Assembly (NCBI RefSeq): GCF_006438785.1
Contig: NZ_RCZB01000001.1
Location: 1,499,912 to 1,563,911, forward strand
Direction of reading: 5' to 3'
DNA from: Rhodanobacter glycinis
GTDB taxonomy: Bacteria; Pseudomonadota; Gammaproteobacteria; Xanthomonadales; Rhodanobacteraceae
DNA length: 64,000 nucleotides
Shown: piece after piece, positions 26,566 through 37,803 of the stretch
Numbering within the stretch: position 1 is the first letter of the stretch
Layout: every line of letters begins with the position of its first letter
Translations under genes and position numbers: made by a program
Notes under the pieces: model-generated
Databases searched by the model: none
Seen by the model: the letters and a program-made list of their open reading frames with translations, nothing else
Told to the model about the DNA's origin: nothing

Positions 26566-26841
26566 TTAGTGACCGGCGTCCATCGCATCGTCTTTCTTCA
26601 TCGAATCGGCTTTCATGGCATCGTGCTTCATCGCATCCTTTTTCATGGAACCGTGCTTCATCGAACCGTGCTTCATGGAGCCGGCCTTCATCGAGTCGTG
26701 CTTCATGGAGCCTTTCTGCATCGCGTCGTGCGACATCGCGGAGCTGGAGCTGGCGGCCATCGCGTCCTGCGCGAACGAGGCGGTGGCAGCAAGACCGCAG
26801 GTCATGGCGGCGGCGAGAAGTGTGGCAAGGCGAACGTTCAT
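26566..26841 (-). CDS. Pentapeptide MXKDX-repeat protein, exported
   Basis: A 91-residue exported protein with a signal peptide (cleaved near SFA-QD). The mature part is almost wholly Met/Lys/His/Asp/Ser repeats: successive units such as MKHDS, MKAGS, MKHGS, MKKDA, MKHDA. Such MXKDX proteins are a recognised family of unknown function; the Met and His density suggests binding of a soft metal such as copper, which is inference. CAGGA lies upstream of the ATG. An ECF-type promoter and a hairpin precede it. The repeats show as tandem 15-base units in the DNA. Confidence 0.8.
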   Translation of the reverse strand: MNVRLATLLAAAMTCGLAATASFAQDAMAASSSSAMSHDAMQKGSMKHDSMKAGSMKHGSMKHGSMKKDAMKHDAMKADSMKKDDAMDAGH

Positions 26842-26855
26842 GGGAAGTCCTGGCA

Positions 26856-26890
26856 AGAAAAAGGGGGGAGACGGTCATGCCGTCTCCCCC
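26856..26890 (-). terminator. Terminator-like hairpin between DUF1345 gene and MXKDX gene
   Basis: On the minus strand GGGGGAGACGG pairs with CCGTCTCCCCC around a 5-base loop and is followed by CTTTTTCTT. It can end transcription of the DUF1345 gene. However, it also lies only about 20 bases before the MXKDX start and right where a transcript from the 26895-26920 promoter would begin, so it would also form the 5' end of that mRNA. Confidence 0.75.
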
Positions 26891-26894
26891 TTCA

Positions 26895-26920
26895 TTCGCC
26901 GCACGCCGGCCGGGAGTTAC
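26895..26920 (-). promoter_or_regulatory. ECF-type promoter GTAACT-N16-CGAA for MXKDX-DoxX
   Basis: On the minus strand GTAACT (26920-26915) and CGAA (26898-26895) are separated by 16 bases. This matches the GTAACC-N16-CGAA consensus that I recall for Caulobacter crescentus sigma-F, which responds to heavy metals, except for one base. It lies between the DUF1345 stop and the hairpin. Confidence 0.5.
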
Positions 26921-26951
26921 ATCGGCGGCAATCCGGGCCGAGGCGACGGCG

Positions 26952-27653
26952 CTAGCCGCCCTGCCCAGCCACGATGTTCACCGTGATCGCGATGATGAAC
27001 ACGTTGAAGAAGAACGCGATCACGCTGTGCAGCAACACCACGCGGCGCAGGTAGCGGCTGGTGATCTGCACGTCGGACACTTGAAAGCACATGCCGATCA
27101 CGATCGCGAAATAGACGAAATCCCAGTAGTCCGGTTGCTCGGTGCCGGGGAAATCCAGCCCGGTGTGCTTGTCGCCGAAATCGCCGTAGAAGCCGTGCGC
27201 GTAATGGATCGCGAACATGGTGTTGAGGAACAGCCAGCTCAACACCACGCTGAGCGCCCCCACTGCCAGCGCCAGCATGCCACCGACCTTGGCCGCGTGC
27301 AGTTCGTTGCCCAGCGCCACCAGCACCACCGTCGACAGCACGATACCGCTCCACAGGATGCCCCAGCGCCCGGTGTCCTGCGCCTGTGCCTGACTGCGCA
27401 TCTGGCTCGTCTCAGCCTTGTTGAACAGCCGTGCCAGGATGCTCAGGAACACCACGGCGGCCAGGTCGAACGCCAGCAGGATGGCGGTGGCCACGCGCAG
27501 CTTCATGTCCACCAGCACGGCACTGGCCACCAGGAAAATGATCAGCGACACGACCATCCGCGGCCGTGCCTTCACATAGTGGAACGGCCGCCAGCGGCGC
27601 CTTTTCCGCGGAGTCGCCACGCCAGTTTCGTCGCTACTCACGCAAGCCTCCAT
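26952..27653 (-). CDS. DUF1345-family membrane protein
   Basis: A 233-residue protein with about five hydrophobic helices. The basic N-terminus (RKRRRWRPFHYVKARPRM) precedes the first helix. FAIHYAHGFYGDFG and DYWDFVYFAIVIGMCFQVSDVQI are the conserved family segments. Function is unknown. The ATG at 27653 has no strong Shine-Dalgarno. A terminator follows at 26856-26890. Confidence 0.8.
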   Translation of the reverse strand: MEACVSSDETGVATPRKRRRWRPFHYVKARPRMVVSLIIFLVASAVLVDMKLRVATAILLAFDLAAVVFLSILARLFNKAETSQMRSQAQAQDTGRWGILWSGIVLSTVVLVALGNELHAAKVGGMLALAVGALSVVLSWLFLNTMFAIHYAHGFYGDFGDKHTGLDFPGTEQPDYWDFVYFAIVIGMCFQVSDVQITSRYLRRVVLLHSVIAFFFNVFIIAITVNIVAGQGG

Positions 27654-27697
27654 GGCGCAACCATCGGCGCCGGCACGCAACGATCATAGCGGGAGTT

Positions 27698-27985
27698 TCA
27701 GGCGCACAGATCGCGATATTCCGGGTGTCGTCCGATCCACGCAGCGGCATACGAGCACGCCGGCACGACTTTCCAGCCTTCGCTGCGTGCTGCTTCGAAT
27801 GCAGCCTGCACCAGTGCCGACGCGATGCCGCGCCCGCCGACTTCAGGCGGCACTCCAGTATGGGTGATCGTCATCACCGCTGGAGCCAGGCCAGTAGTCA
27901 AGGTGTAGTCGAGTTCGCATTCGGCGCCGTCAACCTTCGTCTCGAAACGATGTGCGGCGCGATCGTGCTGGATGGCAAATGGCAT
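27698..27985 (-). CDS. Small GNAT-type N-acetyltransferase (YidJ/NATD1-like)
   Basis: A 95-residue single-domain acetyltransferase-like protein. [42 protein letters not shown] is the acetyl-CoA-binding segment (GGRGIA), and the family ends in RHPEY. It is one of the short GCN5-like proteins with unknown acceptor. GGAG with 7-base spacing supports the ATG at 27985; upstream in-frame readings lack homology. Confidence 0.8.
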   Translation of the reverse strand: MPFAIQHDRAAHRFETKVDGAECELDYTLTTGLAPAVMTITHTGVPPEVGGRGIASALVQAAFEAARSEGWKVVPACSYAAAWIGRHPEYRDLCA

Positions 27986-28134
27986 AAGGACTCCAGGCTG
28001 AAAGACAATCCATAAGCATACGGTGTGCAGGGGGCAACCGCGTGTGAAGCCCGATCGCCGATCCGTTCGCGCCAGCTGCATGAACCATCCGGCACAGTGC
28101 GCGCCTGTCTGCCATCGCCCAACAGGAGCACCCC

Positions 28135-28560
28135 ATGAAGAAATCAGCATCTGCGCATTGGTCTGGCGACATCAAGGATGGCCAGGGAACGATCTCGACG
28201 GATACCAATGTGCTGCGCGAGGCACCGTACGGCTTCAAGTCCCGTTTCGAGGATGGCCCCGGCACCAACCCGGAGGAGCTGATCGCGGCCGCCCATGCCG
28301 GCTGCTATTCGATGGCCCTGTCGCTCGGACTGGGCAATGCCGGGCTCACTGCCGACAGCATCGACACTCATGCGACGGTGACGCTGGAGAAGGATGGCGA
28401 CGGGTTCTCGATCACCGCCGTGCATCTGGACTGCAAGGCGAAGGTTCCGGGTGTCGATGCGGCCACGTTCGAGAAGATCGCGCAGGAAACCAAGCTCGGC
28501 TGCCCGGTCTCGAAGGTGCTCAAGGCCACCATCACGCTGGACGCGACGCTGGAAGCCTGA
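28135..28560 (+). CDS. OsmC-family peroxiredoxin
   Basis: A 141-residue thiol peroxidase of the OsmC/Ohr fold that reduces organic hydroperoxides. The peroxidatic Cys is in [13 protein letters not shown] and the resolving Cys in [12 protein letters not shown]. The N-terminal segment [17 protein letters not shown] and the [14 protein letters not shown] loop fit the OsmC branch. It is divergent from the small GNAT gene. Confidence 0.9.
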   Translation: MKKSASAHWSGDIKDGQGTISTDTNVLREAPYGFKSRFEDGPGTNPEELIAAAHAGCYSMALSLGLGNAGLTADSIDTHATVTLEKDGDGFSITAVHLDCKAKVPGVDAATFEKIAQETKLGCPVSKVLKATITLDATLEA

Positions 28561-28605
28561 TCCCCCGACCGGCGCGGGCGTGACCGTGCCCGTTAGACTG
28601 GCGCC

Positions 28606-29550
28606 ATGCCATCGCCATCGAGTTTCCTTGCCCGGGTTGCCGGCGCGCCGATCCGTCCGGTTCGCGCCGCGATCCGGCATTGGGTGCTGAGTGCTTTTCC
28701 GCGCGCCCAGGCCGGCAGCGTCGACTACGACCATCCGCATGGCGATCCGGGCTGGTTCGGGCCGGATAGCGCCACATGGCGCGTGCACTCGGATTTCCCC
28801 GGCATGCTGGCCGGAGGACTGGCCGCACTGACTCTGCAGTCGCTGCATCCGCTGGCGCTGGCCGGCGTGTGGGATCACTCCAATTTCCGCGGCGATTTGC
28901 TCGGGCGCCTGCGTCGCACCACCGCGTTTGTGGGTGGCACTACCTACGCGCCGAGCGCGCAGACCGAGGCGCTGATCGAACACGTGCGGCAGATCCACAT
29001 GCACATCACCGGCCATGGCGAAGATGGACGTCCATATGCGGCAAACGATCCTGCGCTGCTGACCTGGGTGCATGTCACCGAGGCGTACAGCTTCCTGCAG
29101 GGTTACCGCCGCTACAGCCATGTAGCCCTGCCCGTCGGCGCGGCCGATCGCTACTACAGCGAGGTACGGCGGATTGCCGAGGCACTCGGTGCCAGCTCGG
29201 TGCCGGCCTCCGCACACACTGTCGACGCGTACTTCCAACGCATCCAGCCCGAACTGGCATACACCGAACGCTCGCGTATCGTGCTCGGCCTGTTGTCGCA
29301 GGTACGTTTGCCGGTCCCGGCTGCCGGCTTGTCGCGCGACCTGTTTCTGCACGCTGGTGCTGCCCTTCTTCCGGACTGGGCGATCGAGTTGTTGGGCCGC
29401 ACACCCCGCCAACAGCGCCAGGCCGGATTGGCGCAGCACGCGCTGTGGGCAGTCGCGCCGGTGTTCCGCGCTGCGTTGAAAGACGGCATCGCCAGCCGCG
29501 CCTGCCGGCGCATGGACGTGCCAGCGGAGCAGTTGCAGCACTGGGCGTAG
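28606..29550 (+). CDS. DUF2236 / MpaB-type oxygenase family protein
   Basis: A 314-residue protein. The segments DPGWFGPDSATWRVHSDFPGMLAGGLAALTLQSLHPLALAGVWDHS and TWVHVTEAYSFLQGYRRY are diagnostic of the DUF2236 family, which includes latex-clearing protein and fungal MpaB, thought to bind haem through conserved His residues. The bacterial substrate is unknown. There is no signal peptide. It is followed 78 bases later by the NERD helicase gene on the same strand. Confidence 0.75.
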   Translation: MPSPSSFLARVAGAPIRPVRAAIRHWVLSAFPRAQAGSVDYDHPHGDPGWFGPDSATWRVHSDFPGMLAGGLAALTLQSLHPLALAGVWDHSNFRGDLLGRLRRTTAFVGGTTYAPSAQTEALIEHVRQIHMHITGHGEDGRPYAANDPALLTWVHVTEAYSFLQGYRRYSHVALPVGAADRYYSEVRRIAEALGASSVPASAHTVDAYFQRIQPELAYTERSRIVLGLLSQVRLPVPAAGLSRDLFLHAGAALLPDWAIELLGRTPRQQRQAGLAQHALWAVAPVFRAALKDGIASRACRRMDVPAEQLQHWA

Positions 29551-29628
29551 ATTCATGGCGGCCGGCGTGGCATTGACAGCCCCGCGCTATCGGCTAACGT
29601 CCCATGGACACGTCAGCCAGGGGCGCCT

Positions 29629-31515
29629 GTGGCAACACTCATTCCGACCCGCAACAGCTGCCTGCCGCGCATGACCGGCGGCGAGAAACGCGTTTCCGAG
29701 CGGCTGGAACAGAAGCTCGAGGACGACTACCTGCTGTGGTACGACGTACCGGTCGGGCTGAAACAGCGCCACCCGGACTTCGTGGTGTTCCACCCGCGCC
29801 GCGGCCTGCTGGTGCTGGAGGTGAAGGATTGGAAGGCCGACACCATCCGCCATGCCGACAGCACCCAGTTCACCCTGGTCACCGAGCGTGGTCTGGTCAA
29901 GGAGAACAATCCGCTGCTGCAGGCGCGCGCCTATGCGCTGGAAATCGGCGTGGTGCTGGAGCGCGATCCCGCGCTGCGCCATCCGCAAGGCTCCCGCCAC
30001 GCCGGCAAGCTGATCATGCCGTGGGCCTGGGGCGTGGTGCTGGCCAACATCACCCGCAAACAATTCGACGACGGCGGGCTGGGCGACGTGCTGCCCGAGC
30101 ATCTGGCGATCTGCCGCGACGAACTGTACGAAACAGTCGACGCCGAGGCGTTCCAGGAACGGCTGTGGGCGATGTTCCCGCAGGTATATCCGGTGACGCT
30201 GACCCTGCCGCAGATCGACCGCGTGCGCTGGCACCTGTTTCCCGAGCTGCGGGTGGAGCCGGGCAGCGGCCAGTTCGGCCTCTTCGGTCCCACCGCTGCG
30301 GCCGTGCGCCCGCTGGAGATTCCCGACCTGGTCAAGGTGATGGACTCACAGCAGGAGCAGCTGGCGCGTTCGCTCGGCGACGAGCACCGAATCATTCACG
30401 GCGTCGCCGGCTCCGGCAAGACGATGATCCTCGGCTTCCGCGCTATGCAGCTCGCGCGTGAGCTCGCCAAGCCGATCCTGGTGCTCTGCTACAACAAGAC
30501 GCTGGCCGCGCGGCTCGAACAGCTGATCGGCGAGCGCGGCCTCGGCGAGAAAGTGCAGGTCTACAACTTCCACAAGTGGTGCCGCAAGATGCTGGTGGCC
30601 TATAACGAACCGCTGCCGCCGGGCAACGGCAAGGCATTCTTCGCAGCGTTGCCGCCGGCGGTGATCGCCGGCGTGGATCGCGGCCAGATTCCGCGCTTCC
30701 AGTACGGCGCCGTGCTGATCGACGAGGGTCACGATTTCGAGCCGGACTGGTACAAACTGATCGTGCAGATGATCGATCCGGCCACCAATTCGCTGCTGGT
30801 GCTGTACGACGACGCACAGAACATCTACGGCAACGCCGATCGCCGCAAGATCAGCTGGAAGAGCCTTGGCGTGCAGGCGCAGGGCCGCACCACCATCCTC
30901 AAGCTCAACTACCGCAACACGCTGGAAATCCTCTCGGTGGCGCGTGTGTTCGCCAACGAATTGCTCGACTCGCGCGGTGACGACGACGACGGCGTGCCGC
31001 TGATCGCGCCGGAAAGCGCCGGCCGCCGTGGTGCCCTGCCCGAACTCGTTCGCACCGACACCGCCGGTGCCCAGCTCGACGTGTTGATCGCGCGACTGCG
31101 CGATGAGCATGCCAGCGGCCGCCCGTATTCGGACATGGCCGTACTGTTCCGCAACCAGTGGGAAGGCGAGAAGCTGCACGAAGCATTGCAGCGCATCGGC
31201 ATTCCCAGCCGGCTTGCCGACAGCACCGGCAAACACACCCTGTTCGTCGTCGAGGACAGCGTCAAGCTGGTCACCATGCATTCCAGCAAGGGCCTGGAAT
31301 TTCCGTTCGTGATCATCCCCGGCCTCGGCTCGCTGCCCAAGCCCGGCCAGACCGAAGCCGACGAGGCGCGCCTGCTCTACGTCGCGATGACCCGCGCCAC
31401 CGAACACCTGCTTCTGATCCACCACGACGATTCGGTATTCAGCAAACGCATCCGCGATTCGATCAACGAGGTGCAGGGGCAGTTGAATGCCACATCGGGA
31501 CAAGGGTTGGGGTAA
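29629..31515 (+). CDS. NERD-domain SF1 (UvrD/Rep-like) helicase
   Basis: A 628-residue fusion. The N-terminal NERD domain (nuclease-related) shows GGEKRVSERLEQKLEDDYLLWYDV and HPDFVVFHPRRGLLVLEVKDWK, with an apparently intact D and ExK nuclease pattern. The SF1 helicase core follows: Walker A GVAGSGKT near residue 258, Walker B VLIDEGHDFEPDWY, MHSSKGLEFPFVIIPG (near 549) and LLYVAMTRATEHLLL. It may process DNA ends or structured DNA; some NERD-helicases are linked to phage defence, but no partner gene is present. It starts with GTG, preceded by AGGGG. Confidence 0.8.
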   Translation: MATLIPTRNSCLPRMTGGEKRVSERLEQKLEDDYLLWYDVPVGLKQRHPDFVVFHPRRGLLVLEVKDWKADTIRHADSTQFTLVTERGLVKENNPLLQARAYALEIGVVLERDPALRHPQGSRHAGKLIMPWAWGVVLANITRKQFDDGGLGDVLPEHLAICRDELYETVDAEAFQERLWAMFPQVYPVTLTLPQIDRVRWHLFPELRVEPGSGQFGLFGPTAAAVRPLEIPDLVKVMDSQQEQLARSLGDEHRIIHGVAGSGKTMILGFRAMQLARELAKPILVLCYNKTLAARLEQLIGERGLGEKVQVYNFHKWCRKMLVAYNEPLPPGNGKAFFAALPPAVIAGVDRGQIPRFQYGAVLIDEGHDFEPDWYKLIVQMIDPATNSLLVLYDDAQNIYGNADRRKISWKSLGVQAQGRTTILKLNYRNTLEILSVARVFANELLDSRGDDDDGVPLIAPESAGRRGALPELVRTDTAGAQLDVLIARLRDEHASGRPYSDMAVLFRNQWEGEKLHEALQRIGIPSRLADSTGKHTLFVVEDSVKLVTMHSSKGLEFPFVIIPGLGSLPKPGQTEADEARLLYVAMTRATEHLLLIHHDDSVFSKRIRDSINEVQGQLNATSGQGLG

Positions 31516-31579
31516 CCGGAACCACCCCAACATCGAAAGCACGACGTCACCCCGGCATTCGGCCGGACAGGAGTTCAGC

Positions 31580-32053
31580 ATGACCATCTTCGACCTGGCC
31601 CCACCCAGCGACGAGCAGCGCCGCAACATCACCGCAGGCCTCGCCGCCGACGAAAGGCGCGTGCTGCTGGAACACGGCACCGAGGCGGCGTTCTGTGGCG
31701 TGTTCCTGGACAACCACAAGGACGGCGTCTACACCTGCCGCTTCTGCGGATTGCCACTGTTCCGCTCCAGCGCGAAGTTCGATTCCGGCACTGGCTGGCC
31801 GAGCTTCTTCCAGCCGTACGATGAAGCGCACATCCGCAGCATTCGCGATACCAGCTACGGCATGATCCGCGTCGAGGAAGTCTGTGCACGCTGCGGCAGC
31901 CATCTGGGCCACATCTTCCCCGATGGTCCGCCGCCGACAGGCAACCGCCATTGCCTCAATTCGGTCTCGCTGGGCTTTGTCGAGGATGGCGACGCGTTGC
32001 CGGATGTGCTCGGGCGCGGCGCGCCGGAAGGGACAGCGGACTCCGCACGGTGA
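31580..32053 (+). CDS. msrB: Peptide-methionine (R)-S-oxide reductase
   Basis: A 157-residue enzyme that reduces methionine-R-sulfoxide in proteins. It has the zinc cysteines CRFCG and CARCG, the motif KFDSGTGWPSFFQP, and the catalytic Cys in NRHCLNSVSL. The ATG at 31580 has AGGAG with 7-base spacing. It is on the opposite strand to nadD and ends 30 bases from it. Confidence 0.95.
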   Translation: MTIFDLAPPSDEQRRNITAGLAADERRVLLEHGTEAAFCGVFLDNHKDGVYTCRFCGLPLFRSSAKFDSGTGWPSFFQPYDEAHIRSIRDTSYGMIRVEEVCARCGSHLGHIFPDGPPPTGNRHCLNSVSLGFVEDGDALPDVLGRGAPEGTADSAR

Positions 32054-32083
32054 GCGCTGGATCGCAGGTCCCGCAGTCGGCAA

Positions 32084-32716
32084 TCAGTGCCGATACGGCG
32101 CCAGCAGCTCGGCATCGTCGAACAGGCCGGCAGGCAGCAGATAGCGCGGATCGCGCCCCGCGGCGAGCAGCTCGCGGATGCGGGTCGCCGAAATTTCCAG
32201 CGGGGTGACTGCCAGTTCGATCACCTTGCCGGCAGGCACGCCGCGCAACGTCGCGACATCATCAACCCGACGCTGAGCCACCATCCGCTGCAGATCATCC
32301 GGCAGCGCCGCCGCCACGCCTGGCCGGCTCAACACACCGACATGCGCCACGTCGAACAGCTCACGCCAGCGATGCCAGCTGGGCAAGCCGGCGAACGCAT
32401 CGGCGCCGATCAGCAGCACGAGTGGGCGCTCACCCTGCTCCATGCGCAACTCGACCAGGGTGTCGATCGTGTATGACGGACCTCCGCGTTCCAACTCGCG
32501 GGTATCCAGAGCCAGGCGCGCCTGGTTTTGCAGCGCGGCACGCAGCATGGCCACGCGTTGTGACGCGGAAGCGATCGGCGGTGGGCGATGCGGCGGCACG
32601 CTGGCCGGCATCAGGCGTACCTCGGCATCGAGCAATTCGGATGCTTCCCACGCCACACTGAGGTGGCCAAGGTGCACCGGATCGAAGGTGCCGCCAAAAA
32701 TGGCCAGCGGTTTCAC
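32084..32716 (-). CDS. nadD: Nicotinate-nucleotide adenylyltransferase (GTG start)
   Basis: A 210-residue enzyme making deamido-NAD from nicotinate mononucleotide and ATP. The nucleotidyltransferase motifs are IFGGTFDPVHLGHL near the N-terminus and LEISATRIRELLAAG near the C-terminus. The GTG at 32716 overlaps the holA stop (GTGA), implying translational coupling; an upstream ATG would run deep into holA. Confidence 0.95.
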   Translation of the reverse strand: MKPLAIFGGTFDPVHLGHLSVAWEASELLDAEVRLMPASVPPHRPPPIASASQRVAMLRAALQNQARLALDTRELERGGPSYTIDTLVELRMEQGERPLVLLIGADAFAGLPSWHRWRELFDVAHVGVLSRPGVAAALPDDLQRMVAQRRVDDVATLRGVPAGKVIELAVTPLEISATRIRELLAAGRDPRYLLPAGLFDDAELLAPYRH

Positions 32717-33723
32717 GCCAGCGCCTTGGCTGCGCGCGGTTCGGCGATGGCGGCGATCAGCCGTTCGGCCTCCTGCCATGGGTTGCCGGCTTCGCGACCC
32801 TTGACCATGCGGTCGATCCGCGAGGCGCGGGCCAGGCATTGCAGCCAGTGCTCGCGTGGGGCACGGCGCAACGCCTGGCGGAACAGTTGCTCGCGCGCCT
32901 GCCACAGGTGTTCGTTGCGGATCTGCGCGGCGAGGTCTTGCGCATTGGCCAGTCGCAGGGCCAGCTGCAGTTGGTTGACCAGCCAGCCCATCAGCGCCAG
33001 CAGTTCGTCACCCTCGGAACGCAGCCCGGCGAGAATACGCAGCGCACGTGCGCCATCGCCGACGAACGCGGCATCGGTGAGCTTGAACACGTCATAGCGG
33101 GCGCTGTCGGCGACCAGGTTTTCCATTTCGGCAGCATCGATGCGGCCCTGCCCGTGCAGCACCACGAGCTTGTCGACTTCCTGCGCGGCGGCGAGCAGGT
33201 TGCCTTCGACGCGATCGGCCAGCAAGGCAACCGCATCCGGCGTGGCGGACAGGCCGCGCGAAGCCAGCCGCGCGGTGATCCAGGCACCCCACTGATCCGG
33301 TCGCGGCGCATTGAACACCACCATCGAGCCACTGGCGTCGAGCTTCTTGCTCCAGGCACCATCGTGCTTGTTGCTCCACTCCATCGCGGTGATCAGCAAG
33401 GTGACGTCCGGCGGCGGGTCGGCGCAGAACGCGTTGATCGCCTTGGCGCCCTCGATGCCCGGACGGCCGGTGGGCAGGCGCAGGTCGATCAGCCGGCGGG
33501 TGGCGAACAGCGACATGCCGGCAGCGGAACGAGCCAGGTCGTTCCAGTCGAAATGCTGGCCGACGTCGAGTACCTCACGTTCGCTGTAACCGAGCTTGCG
33601 CGCTTGCGCGCGCAGCGCGTCGCCGGCCTCCAGCACCAGCAGTTGCTCGCCCGCCAGCAGATAGGCGGGCTGCAGACTATCGGCAGCCAAGGCCTTCTGC
33701 CACTGGCCGGAACTGAGCGGCAT
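32713..33723 (-). CDS. holA: DNA polymerase III subunit delta
   Basis: A 336-residue clamp-loader subunit that opens the beta clamp. The N-terminus PAYLLAGEQLLVLEAGDALRAQARKLGY, the VLDVGQHFDWNDL segment and ADRVEGNLLAAAQEVDKLVVL are typical. Its ATG overlaps the lptE stop by one base (TGATG) and its stop overlaps the nadD GTG. Confidence 0.95.
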   Translation of the reverse strand: MPLSSGQWQKALAADSLQPAYLLAGEQLLVLEAGDALRAQARKLGYSEREVLDVGQHFDWNDLARSAAGMSLFATRRLIDLRLPTGRPGIEGAKAINAFCADPPPDVTLLITAMEWSNKHDGAWSKKLDASGSMVVFNAPRPDQWGAWITARLASRGLSATPDAVALLADRVEGNLLAAAQEVDKLVVLHGQGRIDAAEMENLVADSARYDVFKLTDAAFVGDGARALRILAGLRSEGDELLALMGWLVNQLQLALRLANAQDLAAQIRNEHLWQAREQLFRQALRRAPREHWLQCLARASRIDRMVKGREAGNPWQEAERLIAAIAEPRAAKALA

Positions 33724-34271
33724 CAGTGCGTGCTGGAAGCAGCTGCCGGTGCGACCAGCCCATGTTTGCTGGCGGCCTGCAGGCGGAACAGGATCGCCTG
33801 CACCATGTCGTCGTTCAGGCTGCGCTGGATCTCCTGCACCTGCGACGCATTGCCGACCGTGTTGCTGGCGTCATAGCTGTATTCGCGCGACATGTCGATG
33901 CGTTGATGCGGCACCAGCGTGTTGCCGGCGGCATCGGTCACGTCGAACTGCACCTGGTAGCGCACCGCGTACTCGGTGATGCGCACGTAGCCGCCGGCAC
34001 TCAGCGTATCAGTGCCGAAGGCCGCCACCGGCACGCGCAACTCGGCAATGCCGGCGCCGCTGTCATCCTCGACGGTGACTCCGGAAGTTTCCAGCGCGCG
34101 GGTCAGGCGCCGCTGGAAGTCACCGCCACCGTTGACGGTAAGGTGTACCCGTTGCATCTGCGGCGGCAGGGCCGCGTTCGCACGCAGGTGAAAACCGCAC
34201 GCGCTCAGCGCGAGCGCCGTGGCCAGCAGCAGTGAGGCTTGGAACAGGCGGCCCGCTTTCATGAAGCTCAT
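33723..34271 (-). CDS. lptE: LPS-assembly lipoprotein LptE
   Basis: A 182-residue outer-membrane lipoprotein, the plug of the LptD translocon that inserts LPS. The signal peptide ends at the lipobox LSAC (C25), followed by GFHLRANAALPPQMQRVHL, the family hallmark. The ATG at 34271 has an AGGA about 7 bases upstream; ATGs at 34280 (overlapping the leuS stop) and 34262 are alternatives. The position between leuS and holA is the conserved gammaproteobacterial order. Confidence 0.9.
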   Translation of the reverse strand: MSFMKAGRLFQASLLLATALALSACGFHLRANAALPPQMQRVHLTVNGGGDFQRRLTRALETSGVTVEDDSGAGIAELRVPVAAFGTDTLSAGGYVRITEYAVRYQVQFDVTDAAGNTLVPHQRIDMSREYSYDASNTVGNASQVQEIQRSLNDDMVQAILFRLQAASKHGLVAPAAASSTH

Positions 34272-34276
34272 GGATT

Positions 34277-37799
<3,523 letters not shown>

Positions 37800-37803
<4 letters not shown>

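Noticed and set aside
26566..26841. The repeated 15-base units as a CRISPR or satellite array
   Set aside because: The repeats are in frame, encode MXKDX pentapeptides, and follow a signal peptide; they are coding.
29629..31515. A multi-gene defence island around the NERD helicase
   Set aside because: Neighbours are DUF2236 and MsrB genes with housekeeping or unknown roles; no methylase, toxin or other effector adjoins.
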